The position numbers were made by a program, and so were the translations under genes. This document shows, piece by piece, positions 28,535 through 37,382 of a stretch of DNA of 47,302 bases. This DNA is from Methylobacterium trifolii (GTDB taxonomy: Bacteria > Pseudomonadota > Alphaproteobacteria > Rhizobiales > Beijerinckiaceae). The stretch spans positions 1 through 47,302 of the forward strand of contig NZ_BPRB01000009.1 of the NCBI RefSeq assembly GCF_022179685.1, in the 5' to 3' direction. Numbering within the stretch: the stretch's first letter is position 1; each line of letters opens with the position of its first letter. The notes beneath the pieces were generated by a model. The model was not told where the DNA came from and did no database searches. It saw only the letters and a list, made by a program, of their open reading frames with translations.

Positions 28535-28842
28535 GGCGTCGAGCGGGATCGGTGGGGATTGCACGCGCGGGAGGGTGGCCAAGGCCGCCCGCGATGTCCA
28601 TGGCGAACGCGCGCGCCCGGACGAGCCGTCCACATCGCAGCGGACGGCCGGACCGGCGGCAGGCCGGGCCCGCCACAGGATTCCAGTGCAACGGGCCGTT
28701 AATCGCGATCGCCTACCCAGGCTTCGTCCCTGCGTGTGGAAGACCGGCTCCGCGCGGAGGGCCCGACATCTTTGCGCCGTATTGCCGGTCATCAATCGTT
28801 AACCGAGACTCGCCTCCACCAACACTTCGGAGGCGTGCGGCC
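28535..28842. promoter_or_regulatory. Divergent intergenic region with palindromes
   Basis: About 308 bases between the minus-strand kinase and the plus-strand Pro/Ala-rich gene. It holds three short perfect palindromes: AACGGGCCGTT (28690-28700), GCGATCGC (28705-28712) and CTCCGCGCGGAG (28748-28759), then an AT-richer stretch around 28775-28805. Both promoters should lie here; I could not assign -35/-10 boxes. Confidence 0.4.
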
Positions 28843-29721
28843 ATGTCTGGGGAGCTGGGCCGCGCTCATCCTGCGTCGCGTCAGAGACCCCGGCCCATGA
28901 ACGATTTGACCCTCGACCCGTCCGAGACCCGCCCCGTCCGCGCCGCCGCGGCCCGCCCGCCCGGGCGTGCCGGCGGACGCGTCGTGCTGTTCTCCGTCCT
29001 CGGCGTCGCCGGCCTCGGGGCCTTCGGGCTCGGGGCGACGAACCTGCTCGCCGGCTTGGCCGGGCCGCCCAAGCCCCGCATCGCGGTCCGCCAGAACGCG
29101 TCCGACTGGCCCGACCTCAAGGACGGGATGCCGGCGCTGGCGACCGGATCGGTGGCGCCCCCCCGTGGGAGCGTACCCCCCGTCGCGGCCGTGGCGCCCG
29201 AGCCCGCCGTCGAGCCGCCGGCCCGCACGGCCGCGCTGGTTCCACCGGAACCCGCAATCCGCCCCGCTGCCGTGGACACCGTCCTCCCGAAGCCGGTCGT
29301 CGAGAAGCCGGTCTTCGAGAAGCCGGTGGCCGAGAAGCCGGCCAGGCGCCTGCCCGTGATCGAGAACGCCGCGGTGATCGGCCCGGCACGCCAGGCCAGC
29401 CTCGTCGCCCCGTCGAAGACGGTGGCGACGGTGAGCCCGCGGCCGGCGGAGACCGTGCGGGCGCGGGAAGCGGGGGCGACCTTCGCCGCCCTGCCCCCGG
29501 AGCCGGCCAAGGCCAAGCCCAGGCCGGAGAAGGCCGCCTCGGTCCGCAAGCCCGCCGCCACCGTCGCGAGTGCCGAGGCCGCGCCGGCCGCCGCCGCGGA
29601 ATCCGAGGAGACCGAGGTGTTCGGCCTCAAGGTGCCGTCCCTGGCGCCGGCCGGGCGCAAGCTCCGCGAGAGCGTCGAAGCCCTCGGCGACGCGGTCAAG
29701 AGCCTGCCCGACCGGTTCTGA
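28843..29721 (+). CDS. Pro/Ala-rich single-pass membrane protein, unknown function
   Basis: A protein of 292 residues (or 274 if ATG 28897 is used) with a short cytoplasmic head, one membrane helix (VVLFSVLGVAGLGAFGLGATNLLAG) and a long low-complexity Pro/Ala/Lys periplasmic tail with a tandem EKPV-type motif (KPVVEKPVFEKPVAEKPA). The C-terminus (KLRESVEALGDAVKSLPDRF) looks helical. ATG 28843 is favoured by GGAGG nine bases upstream. The composition suggests a cell-wall-spanning or scaffold protein, but no family is recognised. Confidence 0.6.
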   Translation: MSGELGRAHPASRQRPRPMNDLTLDPSETRPVRAAAARPPGRAGGRVVLFSVLGVAGLGAFGLGATNLLAGLAGPPKPRIAVRQNASDWPDLKDGMPALATGSVAPPRGSVPPVAAVAPEPAVEPPARTAALVPPEPAIRPAAVDTVLPKPVVEKPVFEKPVAEKPARRLPVIENAAVIGPARQASLVAPSKTVATVSPRPAETVRAREAGATFAALPPEPAKAKPRPEKAASVRKPAATVASAEAAPAAAAESEETEVFGLKVPSLAPAGRKLRESVEALGDAVKSLPDRF

Positions 29722-29955
29722 CCCGCTTCGTTCCGGTCCGGGCGCGCTCGGACTTTCGCTCGCCGCCGCACCGCCCGTGACCCGCGTTCAGCCGTTCGCA
29801 TGGGGCTCGCAGCGGACGCCGATCGACGGCGCAGGCGGTGCGCGCGTCCGGCTCCCGTCCCAGGGACAATCGAAACACACGAACGGCGATCGCGTGGCGC
29901 GGCCTCGGAGCATGCTGCCGCCTCACGGAGACGGCGGCTCACTGCTCTCGGCTTC

Positions 29956-30000
29956 GCACGATGGTGTCGGAAATCCGGATTCCACGTTTCCGCATCGTGC
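29956..30000. repeat. Dispersed palindromic repeat, copy B
   Basis: GCACGATG-gtgt-CGGAAA (29956-29973) pairs with TTTCCGCATCGTGC (29987-30000): 14 pairs with a four-base bulge. The inner sequence contains TCCGGA. GGATTCCACG plus the right arm matches copy A at 18955-18995 in 22 of 24 bases. Confidence 0.6.
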
Positions 30001-30024
30001 TCCGACGCGACGTTTGCGCGAAGC

Positions 30025-30060
30025 CGAAATCCGCATCGCGAGGCGACCGAACGGATTTCG
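30025..30060. repeat. Perfect nine-base inverted repeat
   Basis: CGAAATCCG (30025-30033) and CGGATTTCG (30052-30060) are exact reverse complements around an 18-base loop. It follows copy B directly and may be part of the same composite element. Confidence 0.45.
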
Positions 30061-30080
30061 TACGACACGATGGACGTGCG

Positions 30081-30150
30081 CTAGAGCGCACTCCGACGAA
30101 GTAGATGCCGGTTCGTCGTGAAAGTGCGCGTCAAAACAAAGACCTAGAGC
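30081..30150. repeat. Rhizobial-type mosaic intergenic element
   Basis: A 70-base unit bounded by CTAGAGC at both ends (30081-30087 and 30144-30150). Inside, GCGCACT pairs with AGTGCGC and CGACGAA with TTCGTCG, giving a bulged stem. The internal pattern, GACGAAGT, CCGGTTCG, then TCAAAACAAAGA before the terminal CTAGAGC, is what I remember as a very abundant dispersed repeat in Methylobacterium and other Hyphomicrobiales. Identification is from memory, not a search. Confidence 0.55.
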
Positions 30151-30170
30151 CGGCTAACCATGATGCAAGA

Positions 30171-30203
30171 GTTAATTAACGTACAATTAGTAACCTAAGT
30201 TAC
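30171..30203. promoter_or_regulatory. AT-rich palindromes upstream of the chemoreceptor gene
   Basis: GTTAATTAAC (30171-30180) is a perfect palindrome and GTAAC-CTAA-GTTAC (30190-30203) a perfect inverted repeat, both in an unusually AT-rich patch 20-50 bases before the chemoreceptor ATG. Likely promoter and regulator-binding region. Confidence 0.4.
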
Positions 30204-30222
30204 GCCGCTTGGGTACGTCATC

Positions 30223-31902
30223 ATGCTTTCGAACCTCACCATCCGCGCCCGTCTGATCGGTGCGCTCCTCGTATTGTTCCTCCTTGCCTGCGGCATGGGC
30301 GGCTTCTGCTATGTCCGGCTCCAGACACTCAGTGCCGTCACCGACGACCTCGGCGGCAACGCGTTGCCGTCCACGCGCATCCTCGGCAGACTCGCCACGA
30401 ACTTCGAGACCCTGCGCAGCCGGCAGTTGGCCTATCTCGTGTCCAGCGAGGAGCGCCGGCCGCAATCCCTCCCGCGGCTGCGCGCGAGCATGTCCGACGT
30501 CAGCAAGGATCTGGAGGAATACGCGCCCTTCGTCAGCGATGGTGAAGAGACGCTCTGGAAGGCCGTTGAGGCCACCGTGCCGGCGTACTCCGCCATGGGC
30601 GAGGAATTCGTGCGGCGGCTGCAGGCCGGCGATCCCCAAGGCGCGAGCAGCTACCTGCTGGACGGCATGCTCCCGGCGCTCAACGCGGCCCGTGCCGCTC
30701 TCAAAGCCGATCTCGGCTTCAACGAGGCCAACGGGACGAAGGGTGCCGCGTTCGCTGCCGCGCTCGGAGCGAGCACGCGCTCTGCGATCGCCGTCGTCCT
30801 CGGCATCGTGGCGGCGACGATCCTTGCCGTCGGCTGGATGTCGGTCTTCACGATTTCCGCGCCCGTCCGCCGCATGGCAGGCGTGATGGACCTCGTGGCG
30901 CAGGGCGATACGACGATCGCCGTGCCCCACACGGGCGAGCGCAGCGAGATCGGCGCGATGGCGGCCGCGGTTCAGGTGTTCAAGGACGCCCTGATTCGCA
31001 CGCGCCGGCTGGAGGCGGAGACCGCCGAGGCGCGCCTGGCGGCCGAGGAGCAGCGCAAGGCCGGCATGCGCCAGATGGCCGACGGCTTCGAGGCGGCCGT
31101 GGGCGGCATCGTCGGCATGGTCTCGGCCTCGGCGACCGAGTTGCAGGCCACCGCGCAGGCGATGACCGCCACGGCGACCGAGACGGCCACGCAATCGACC
31201 ACCGTGGCCGCCGCCGCCGAGGAGGCCGCCTCGAACGTCAACACCGTCGCGGCCGCAGCCGAGGAACTCGGCTCTTCGGTGCAGGAGATCGGGCGGCAGG
31301 TCGACGGCTCGGCGGACCTCGCACGGATGGCCGTGTCCGAAGCCGACCGGACCGGCACGCTGGTGCGGGAGCTGAGCGGGGCGGTGGCGCGCATCGGCGA
31401 CGTGGTCGGGCTGATCGCGTCGATCGCGAGCCAGACCAACCTGCTGGCGCTGAACGCGACGATCGAGGCGGCGCGGGCCGGTGAATCGGGGCGGGGTTTC
31501 GCCGTGGTGGCCGCCGAGGTCAAGGACCTGGCCGGGCAGACGGCCCGGGCGACGGAGGAGATCTCCGGCCAGATCACCCGCATCCAGGGTTCGACGGATC
31601 AGGCGGTCGCGGCGATCGGCGGCATCACCGGGCGCATCCAGGAGATCAGCGGCGTGGCCACGTCGATCGCGGCGGCGGTGGAGGAACAGGGCGCGGCGAC
31701 CCAGGAGATCGTGCGCAACGTGTCCCAGGCGGCGGTGGGTACGGGCGAGGTGACGAGCAACATCGCCGGCGTTGCGGCGGCGGCCGAGGAGACGGGCGCC
31801 GCGGCCAGCCAGGTGCTCGGCGCCGCCTCCGAACTCTCGCGCCAGTCCGAGCATCTGGCCGCGGAAGTCGCACGCTTCCTCGCGACCGTGCGCGCGGCCT
31901 GA
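30223..31902 (+). CDS. Methyl-accepting chemotaxis protein
   Basis: A 559-residue membrane chemoreceptor: first membrane helix (about 11-30), a helical periplasmic sensor of four-helix-bundle type (about 31-186), second helix (about 187-209), HAMP (about 210-262) and a long coiled-coil signalling domain with the conserved hairpin tip [30 protein letters not shown] that contacts CheA/CheW. The Ala/Glu-rich methylation helices flank the tip. No strong Shine-Dalgarno precedes ATG 30223. No che genes are adjacent, so it is an orphan receptor; its ligand cannot be read from sequence. Confidence 0.93.
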   Translation: MLSNLTIRARLIGALLVLFLLACGMGGFCYVRLQTLSAVTDDLGGNALPSTRILGRLATNFETLRSRQLAYLVSSEERRPQSLPRLRASMSDVSKDLEEYAPFVSDGEETLWKAVEATVPAYSAMGEEFVRRLQAGDPQGASSYLLDGMLPALNAARAALKADLGFNEANGTKGAAFAAALGASTRSAIAVVLGIVAATILAVGWMSVFTISAPVRRMAGVMDLVAQGDTTIAVPHTGERSEIGAMAAAVQVFKDALIRTRRLEAETAEARLAAEEQRKAGMRQMADGFEAAVGGIVGMVSASATELQATAQAMTATATETATQSTTVAAAAEEAASNVNTVAAAAEELGSSVQEIGRQVDGSADLARMAVSEADRTGTLVRELSGAVARIGDVVGLIASIASQTNLLALNATIEAARAGESGRGFAVVAAEVKDLAGQTARATEEISGQITRIQGSTDQAVAAIGGITGRIQEISGVATSIAAAVEEQGAATQEIVRNVSQAAVGTGEVTSNIAGVAAAAEETGAAASQVLGAASELSRQSEHLAAEVARFLATVRAA

Positions 31903-31939
31903 CCGCGCCCGCAATCGGCTGCGTCGGGGCTTTCCGCCC

Positions 31940-33685
31940 TCACCCCTGGCGCGGCTTGCGGGCGACCTTGCCCTCGGGCTTGCCGACCTGGCGCTGGTGC
32001 TTGCCGGCCCGCGGGCTCTGGAAGCCCTTCGGGCCCTTGCGCTCGGCCGGCGGCGCGTCGCCGGTGAGGGCCTCGACCTGGATCTCGGGGGAGCCGTTGC
32101 GGGCGAAGGCGGCGGCGAAGCGCGAGGCGGCGTTGCCGCGCACCTCGAACTTGGTCTCCCGGTCGAAGATGCGGATCGCGCCGATCTCCTGCCGGTCGAT
32201 GGCGCCGCGGCGGGTCAGCATCGGCAGCAGGCGGCGGGGGTCGGCGTTGTCGCGCCGGCCGAGGTTGAGCCGGAACCAGACCGCCGGCCCCATGGCCGCG
32301 ATCTTCTCCGGGTCCATCGGATCGTAGGGCGGCCGGCCGGCGCCGCGGCCGCTGGCGTCGCCCGGATCGGTCACGTCCTCCGGGGCCGGCAGGCGGGTGC
32401 GGTAGACCCGGGCCAGGATCGCGGCGAGTTCACTGGGCGTGCGGCCGGCCAGCAGCGTCTCGACCAGGGCGAGGTCCTCCTCGGCCGGCTCCTCGGTGAA
32501 CAGCGGGTCGGTGAGCATGCGCTCGCCGTCCAGCCGCCGGATCTCGTCGGCCGAGGGCGGCCCGCTCCATTCGGGGCTCACCTTGGCCATGGCGAACATC
32601 TGCTCGGCCCGGCGGCGGCGGGCGTTCGGCACCAGCAGCACGCTCGTGCCCTTGCGCCCGGCCCGGCCGGTGCGGCCGCTGCGGTGCTGGAGCACCTCGG
32701 CGTCGTGGGGCAGGTCGGCGTGGATGACGAGGCTGAGCGTCGGCAGGTCGATGCCGCGGGCGGCCACGTCCGTGGCGACGCAGACCTTGGCGCGGCCGTC
32801 GCGCAAAGCCTGGAGGGCGGCGTTGCGCTCCCCCTGGCCGAGTTCGCCCGAGAGCGCCACGGTGGAGAAGCCGCGCTCGGTCAGGCTGGCCTGGAGGTGG
32901 CGCACGGCGTTGCGGGTGTTGCAGAACACGATCGCGGTGGGCGCGTCGGCCGCGCGCAGGAGGTTGAGCACCACGTGCTCGATCTCGCGGGGCACCACCC
33001 GGATCGCCCGGTAGGCGATGTCGGCATGCCCCCGCGTCTCGCTCTTGACGGCCAGCCGCAGGGCGTCGCGCTGGTAGCGGGCGGCGAGGCTGTCGATGGC
33101 CTTCGGCAGGGTGGCCGAGAACAGGAAGGTGCTGCGCTGGTGGGGCGTGGCCGAGAGGATGAACTCGATGTCCTCGCGGAATCCGAGGTCCAGCATCTCG
33201 TCGGCCTCGTCGAGGACGACGCAGGCCATGGCCTCGGTGACGAGGGTGCGCCGCTCCAGGTGGTCGCGCAGGCGCCCCGGCGTGCCGACGACGATGTGCG
33301 TGCCCTCCTGGAGGGCGCGGGCCTCGCGCCGCGGGTCCATGCCGCCGACGCAGGCCGTGACCCGGCCGCCGGCGGGCGCGTAGAGCCACATCAGCTCGCG
33401 CTGCACCTGGAGGGCGAGTTCGCGGGTGGGGGCGATGACCAGCGCCAGCGGCGCGCCGGCGGGCGCCAGCATGTCCGCCCCGTCGAGCAGCATGCCGGCC
33501 ATCGCCAGCCCGTAGGCCACGGTCTTGCCGGAGCCGGTCTGGGCGGAGACGAGGAGGTCGCGCCCTTCCGAGGCCGCCTCCAGCACCGCGCTCTGCACGG
33601 GCGTGGGTTCGGCGTAGTCGCGGTCGGCGAGCGCCCGCTCGAAGGGGGCGGGCAGGGAAGGAAACGGCACGTTCGGGGGACTCAC
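31940..33685 (-). CDS. DEAD-box ATP-dependent RNA helicase (DeaD/CsdA-like)
   Basis: A 581-residue RNA helicase used in ribosome assembly or mRNA unwinding. It has the Q motif PTPVQSAVL, Walker A AQTGSGKT (about 48-55), PTREL, TPGR, LDEADEM (motif II), SAT, and the C-terminal helicase HRSGRTGRAGR. A DbpA/CsdA-type RNA-binding domain follows (MLTRRGAIDRQEIGAIRIF, about 480-545) and a Lys/Arg/Gly-rich tail. The start is GTG 33685, with GGAGCGG upstream and a normal short lead to the Q motif. Divergent from the Ca2+/H+ antiporter. Confidence 0.93.
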   Translation of the reverse strand: MSPPNVPFPSLPAPFERALADRDYAEPTPVQSAVLEAASEGRDLLVSAQTGSGKTVAYGLAMAGMLLDGADMLAPAGAPLALVIAPTRELALQVQRELMWLYAPAGGRVTACVGGMDPRREARALQEGTHIVVGTPGRLRDHLERRTLVTEAMACVVLDEADEMLDLGFREDIEFILSATPHQRSTFLFSATLPKAIDSLAARYQRDALRLAVKSETRGHADIAYRAIRVVPREIEHVVLNLLRAADAPTAIVFCNTRNAVRHLQASLTERGFSTVALSGELGQGERNAALQALRDGRAKVCVATDVAARGIDLPTLSLVIHADLPHDAEVLQHRSGRTGRAGRKGTSVLLVPNARRRRAEQMFAMAKVSPEWSGPPSADEIRRLDGERMLTDPLFTEEPAEEDLALVETLLAGRTPSELAAILARVYRTRLPAPEDVTDPGDASGRGAGRPPYDPMDPEKIAAMGPAVWFRLNLGRRDNADPRRLLPMLTRRGAIDRQEIGAIRIFDRETKFEVRGNAASRFAAAFARNGSPEIQVEALTGDAPPAERKGPKGFQSPRAGKHQRQVGKPEGKVARKPRQG

Positions 33686-33897
33686 ACGACCGCCGCTCCG
33701 GCCGGACACGCGGGCGGGCCGCGGGTCGTGGGGGAAGCGCGCCGGTCTCGACTCGGGTTGCGAAGCCTTCTGCTCTAGCCCTTTCGCGCGTTCAATGCCA
33801 CGTCGCAGGCCGCATGGCGGGTGCGCTTGGACGGTGCGCGCGGGCGCAACCTCCGGCAAAGCCGCGGATTGTCGCGCGGAATGCGAGGGGATGGACG

Positions 33898-34998
33898 ATG
33901 GGCGGAGCCGTTCGGTTGGTGGTGGCCTGGGCGACGGTGGCCGCCTTCGCCTGGTTCGGGAAGGGCTGGCTCGGGGACCTCGCCCAGCCCCTCTGGGCCG
34001 CCGGCCTGTTCGCCTGGCTGATCGGGGTGATCCTCTGGGCCGCCTTCGGCGTGGTGCACGAGGCGGAGGAACTGGCCGAGATGCTCGGCGAGCCGCTGGG
34101 CACCCTCGTCCTGACGCTGGCCATCGTCATCATCGAGGTGGCGCTGATCTCGGCGGTGATGCTCTCGGCCAAGGACGCGCCGACGCTCGGGCGCGACACG
34201 ATGTTCGCGGTGCTGATGATCGTCCTGAACGGCGTGGTCGGCCTCGGCCTCCTCGTCGGCGGCCTGCGGCACCACCAGCAGCGCTACAACCTCCAGGGGG
34301 CCTCCTCCTTCCTGATGGTCATCATCCCGCTCACCACGATCGCGCTGATCATCCCGAACTTCACCACCTCGACCAGCGACGGCACCCTGACCCGGTTCCA
34401 GGCGATCACCTTCTCGGTGTTCACGCTCGCCCTCTACGGCGTGTTCCTGCTGATCCAGACCGGCCGGCACAGCGACTTCTTCAAGGATGCGATCGTCGAG
34501 GGGCAAAGCGCCCCCGAGGCCGCGGCCAAAGCCGCGCCCGCGTCCGGTGCCGTCCTGCGCCACACCGTGCTGCTGCTGGCCAACATCCTGCCGATCGTGC
34601 TGCTGGCCAAGAACCTCGCCGTCATCCTCGACCACGGCATCGGGGCGCTGGGCGCGCCCTCGGCCCTGAGCGGGGTGCTGATCGCGGCCATCGTGTTCAC
34701 GCCCGAGGCGATCTCGGCCCTGAAGGCCATCGCCCGCAACGAGCTGCAGCGGGCGATCAACCTCTGCCTCGGGGCGGCGACCTCGACGGTGGGCCTCACG
34801 GTGCCCGCGATCCTGGCCATCGGCCTCCTCACCGGCCAGACCGTGGTGCTCGGCCTCAAGCCCACGGAGATGGCGCTGCTGACCGTGACGCTGATCCTCA
34901 GCACCCTCACCTTCTCGGGGCTGCGCACCACCGTGCTGGAGGGGGCGGTGCACCTGATCGTCTTCTTCGTCTACCTCGTGCTGATCTTCAGCCCCTGA
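33898..34998 (+). CDS. Calcium/proton antiporter, CaCA family (ChaA/Cax-like)
   Basis: A 366-residue inner-membrane exchanger with about eleven hydrophobic helices in two inverted halves. Each half carries a cation-site repeat: GEPLGTLVLTLAIVIIEVALI in the first and FTPEAISALKAI with ATSTVGLTVP in the second. An acidic segment HEAEELAEMLGE near 52-63 resembles ChaA. Such proteins expel Ca2+ (or Na+/K+) in exchange for H+. GAGGGG seven bases before ATG 33898 supports the start. Confidence 0.88.
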   Translation: MGGAVRLVVAWATVAAFAWFGKGWLGDLAQPLWAAGLFAWLIGVILWAAFGVVHEAEELAEMLGEPLGTLVLTLAIVIIEVALISAVMLSAKDAPTLGRDTMFAVLMIVLNGVVGLGLLVGGLRHHQQRYNLQGASSFLMVIIPLTTIALIIPNFTTSTSDGTLTRFQAITFSVFTLALYGVFLLIQTGRHSDFFKDAIVEGQSAPEAAAKAAPASGAVLRHTVLLLANILPIVLLAKNLAVILDHGIGALGAPSALSGVLIAAIVFTPEAISALKAIARNELQRAINLCLGAATSTVGLTVPAILAIGLLTGQTVVLGLKPTEMALLTVTLILSTLTFSGLRTTVLEGAVHLIVFFVYLVLIFSP

Positions 34999-35320
34999 GC
35001 GCGCGGTTCACGTCTGACGCACCAATCGATTCCGTCAGAGCGGCGATCTGAACGGCCTATCCTCATCGCCTCCTCATCCTGACGGGCTTGCGCGCAGGGG
35101 TACCGGACAGGTCGCTCGAAGCGCTGTGCGGCCCCCTCTCCCGTGCGGGAGAGGGTTGGGGTGAGGGTCCCAGGTCCTTCCGGAGAGGTCGCATCCCTCA
35201 CCCTTTCCCTCTCCCGCACGGGAGAGGGGACCCGCGCCGCGTCGCCCATCCTCGCGAGATGGGTGAAGACGGTAGCCTCAGGATGGGAGCCGAAAAACGC
35301 GAACGGCCCCCGAGGCGCGC
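34999..35320. other. Intergenic region between convergent genes, packed with inverted repeats
   Basis: About 320 bases with no credible gene. Outer arms CATCCTGA (35075-35082) and TCAGGATG (35278-35285) enclose a double palindrome (35132-35230) and the hairpin CCCATC-CTCGCGA-GATGGG (35245-35263). The nesting suggests a composite dispersed element, which would also terminate both converging transcripts. Confidence 0.55.
35132..35230. repeat. Double-palindrome dispersed repeat
   Basis: Each arm is itself a hairpin (CCCTCTCCCGTGCGGGAGAGGG on the left is self-complementary around GTGC; the right has the same layout). Together the arms (35132-35168 and 35194-35230) form a longer inverted repeat that includes GGGGTGAGGG against CCCTCACCC. 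Such units are common in Hyphomicrobiales intergenic DNA; this is recalled, not searched. Confidence 0.6.
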
Positions 35321-36571
35321 TCAGCGCTTGTCCTGCGAGAGCTGCATGACGAGGCGGGTGGCGAGGTAGAGGCGCGGCGTCAGGCTGGCGAGGACGGCGA
35401 ACTCGTCGGGGCCGTGGTAGCCGCCCCCGACGACGCCGAGGGATTCGAGCACGGCGGGCTTGTCCGGGCTGTCGGGCTGGTAGGCGTAGGCCGCGTCGGT
35501 CCCGCCGCCGATCTCGACGAGCTTCAGGTCGCTGCCGAGTTCCGCGTAGATCGCCCGCGCCCGCTCGCCCAGAGCCGCGGTCGCGGGGTTGGCCGGCAGC
35601 GGCGGGCGGCCGGGATTCAAGGCGAACGCGACCTTGGTGTCGGGCACGCGGTGGGTCTCCACGATCTTGCGCGCCTGGTTCAGAACCCGGTCGTACTCCG
35701 CGGGCACGAAGTAGCGCATGTCGCCCTCGGCCTTGGCGCTGTCGGGGATGATGTTGGGCTTGGTGCCCCCGCTCACCACGGTCCAGTTCAGGCTGGTGCC
35801 CTTGTCCTTGTCGCCGAGGTCCTGGAGCTGGAGGATCTGGTGGGCGAGTTCGGTCACGGCGTTGCGGCCGGCCTCCGGGGCGCCGCCCGCATGGGACGCG
35901 CGGCCCTGCACGGTCAGGCTCGCGTAGTTGATGCCCTTGGTCGCGATCGTGGCGGCATCGATTCCCGGCTCGTCGAAGGACGGCTCGAAGGACAGCACGT
36001 AGTCCTGGCCTGCGGCGACCTTGCGGATCTCGTCGCGCGAGCCGCGCGAGCCGCGCTCCTCGTCCGGGTTGAACACCACCGTCAGGGTGCCGTAGCCGGA
36101 AAAGTTCACCGCCTTGAGGGCGGCCAGCGTGTGCAGGATGATGGCGATGCCGCCCTTGGCGTCGGCCACGCCCGGCCCGTAGGCGCGCCCGTCCCGCTCC
36201 GTGTAGGGGCGCTTGGCGGCGTCGCCCTCGCCGAACACGGTGTCGTAATGCACGAGCAGCATCAGCTTGCGCGTGCCGGTGCCCGTCATCGTGCCGACCA
36301 GGGTGTTGCCGCCGAAGGTGGGCGCCGGCCGCGCCTCGACGGACAGGCCCGCGGCCTCCATGCGCCCGCGCAGGATCGCCTCGACCCGCGTCAGGCCCGG
36401 CACGAAGCCGGTGCCGGTATCGACGTCGACCAGCGCCGCCAGGGTCTGGCGCAGGGGCCCGTCCTGGGCCTTGACCGCGCCCAGCACCGTCGGGTCCGCC
36501 TCCGCCTGCGCGTGCAGGGGCGCGAGGCCGACCAGGGCGGCGAACGCGACGGCGATGGAGCGATGGCGCAT
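35321..36571 (-). CDS. Secreted M20 metallopeptidase (carboxypeptidase G2-like)
   Basis: A 416-residue exported peptidase with a signal peptide (about 1-24, ending LHAQAEA) and the M20 di-zinc fold: LVHYDTVFGEGD, GPGVADAKGG, PDEERGSRGS and a C-terminal GGTDAAYAYQ with a metal-ligand His in GGGYHGPDEF. An M20 dimerisation domain sits in the middle (TVQGRASHAGGAPEAGRNAVTE). Related enzymes cleave C-terminal Glu or peptides; the true substrate is unknown. The start at 36571 gives a clean signal peptide. It lies 76 bases downstream of the flavin reductase on the same strand. Confidence 0.88.
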   Translation of the reverse strand: MRHRSIAVAFAALVGLAPLHAQAEADPTVLGAVKAQDGPLRQTLAALVDVDTGTGFVPGLTRVEAILRGRMEAAGLSVEARPAPTFGGNTLVGTMTGTGTRKLMLLVHYDTVFGEGDAAKRPYTERDGRAYGPGVADAKGGIAIILHTLAALKAVNFSGYGTLTVVFNPDEERGSRGSRDEIRKVAAGQDYVLSFEPSFDEPGIDAATIATKGINYASLTVQGRASHAGGAPEAGRNAVTELAHQILQLQDLGDKDKGTSLNWTVVSGGTKPNIIPDSAKAEGDMRYFVPAEYDRVLNQARKIVETHRVPDTKVAFALNPGRPPLPANPATAALGERARAIYAELGSDLKLVEIGGGTDAAYAYQPDSPDKPAVLESLGVVGGGYHGPDEFAVLASLTPRLYLATRLVMQLSQDKR

Positions 36572-36647
36572 GGGAATCCCGACCGGTGCCTGAAACAGGG
36601 GCTCCGGCGAGGTTAGGGCGAAGGCGCCCCGCAGCAAGGCAGGCGGC

Positions 36648-37382
36648 TTATCCTCCGAAGCGTTCCGTCCGGATCACGCCCCGCGCGAGCCCGGCCGCGA
36701 CGAGGTGGTTCGAGGCCGCGCTGACGAAGGGGTTCGCGCCGCAGACGAAGACGCGGGTCGGGCTGCCGAGGCTCGCGAGCGCGGCGGCGACGGTATCGCT
36801 TCCGATGCGGCGCCCGCCCGCCTCGCGGGTGACGGCGAGCACCAGGGTGAAGCCGGGCTCGTCGCGGTGGCGCGCCTCCAGTTCGGCGAGCGCGATGGCC
36901 TCCGTGCGGGTGCGGGTGGAGTAGATCAGCAGGGCCGGCAGGTCGGGGGCCGCCAGCGCCCGGCGGCGCAGCATCGACAGCAGGGGCACCACGCCCGAGC
37001 CGCCGCCGACGAGCAGCAGCGGGCCGCCGTCTGGCGCATCCCAGGAGAACGAGCCGCCGATGGGCCCGCGCAGCTCGATCACGTCGCCGACCGCGGCGAC
37101 GTCGAAGAAGTAGCCCGAGACCTCGCCGTCCTCGAGACCCTCGACCATCAGCTCGATGGTGCCGCTGCCGTCCGGCGCCGAGGCGATGGAGTAGCTGCGC
37201 TGGGCCTGGTAGCCGTCCTGCGCGGTCAGGCGCACGTCCACGTGCTGGCCGGCGCGGTAGCCGTCGGCGAAGGCCACCGCCAGGCGAAAGCTCTTCACCC
37301 GCGCCGTCACCGGCGCGATCGCCGCGATGCGGGCCTCCTGCCAGCGGAAGACCAGGGGAGCGGAGGGCTGGATCTCAGTCAC
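36648..37382 (-). CDS. FAD/NAD(P)-binding oxidoreductase (ferredoxin reductase type)
   Basis: A 244-residue flavin reductase without an iron-sulfur domain. It has the FAD-binding motif RSYSIAS (about 62-68), the phosphate-loop region and an NAD-binding half with LLVGGGSGVVPLLSML and a C-terminal VFVCGANPFVSAASNHL. Its start overlaps the stop of the molybdopterin oxidoreductase by eight bases, so the two are coupled; it probably passes electrons from NAD(P)H to that enzyme. The pairing is inference from gene order. Confidence 0.88.
   Translation of the reverse strand: MTEIQPSAPLVFRWQEARIAAIAPVTARVKSFRLAVAFADGYRAGQHVDVRLTAQDGYQAQRSYSIASAPDGSGTIELMVEGLEDGEVSGYFFDVAAVGDVIELRGPIGGSFSWDAPDGGPLLLVGGGSGVVPLLSMLRRRALAAPDLPALLIYSTRTRTEAIALAELEARHRDEPGFTLVLAVTREAGGRRIGSDTVAAALASLGSPTRVFVCGANPFVSAASNHLVAAGLARGVIRTERFGG

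Larger units (their letters stand above)
29722..30222. other. 500-base repeat-rich intergenic region
   Basis: No credible gene. It contains a second copy of the lptD-downstream palindrome (29956-30000), another nine-pair stem (30025-30060), a mosaic element bounded by CTAGAGC (30081-30150), and AT-rich palindromes just before the chemoreceptor (30171-30203). It looks like an insertion hotspot for small non-autonomous elements. Confidence 0.6.
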
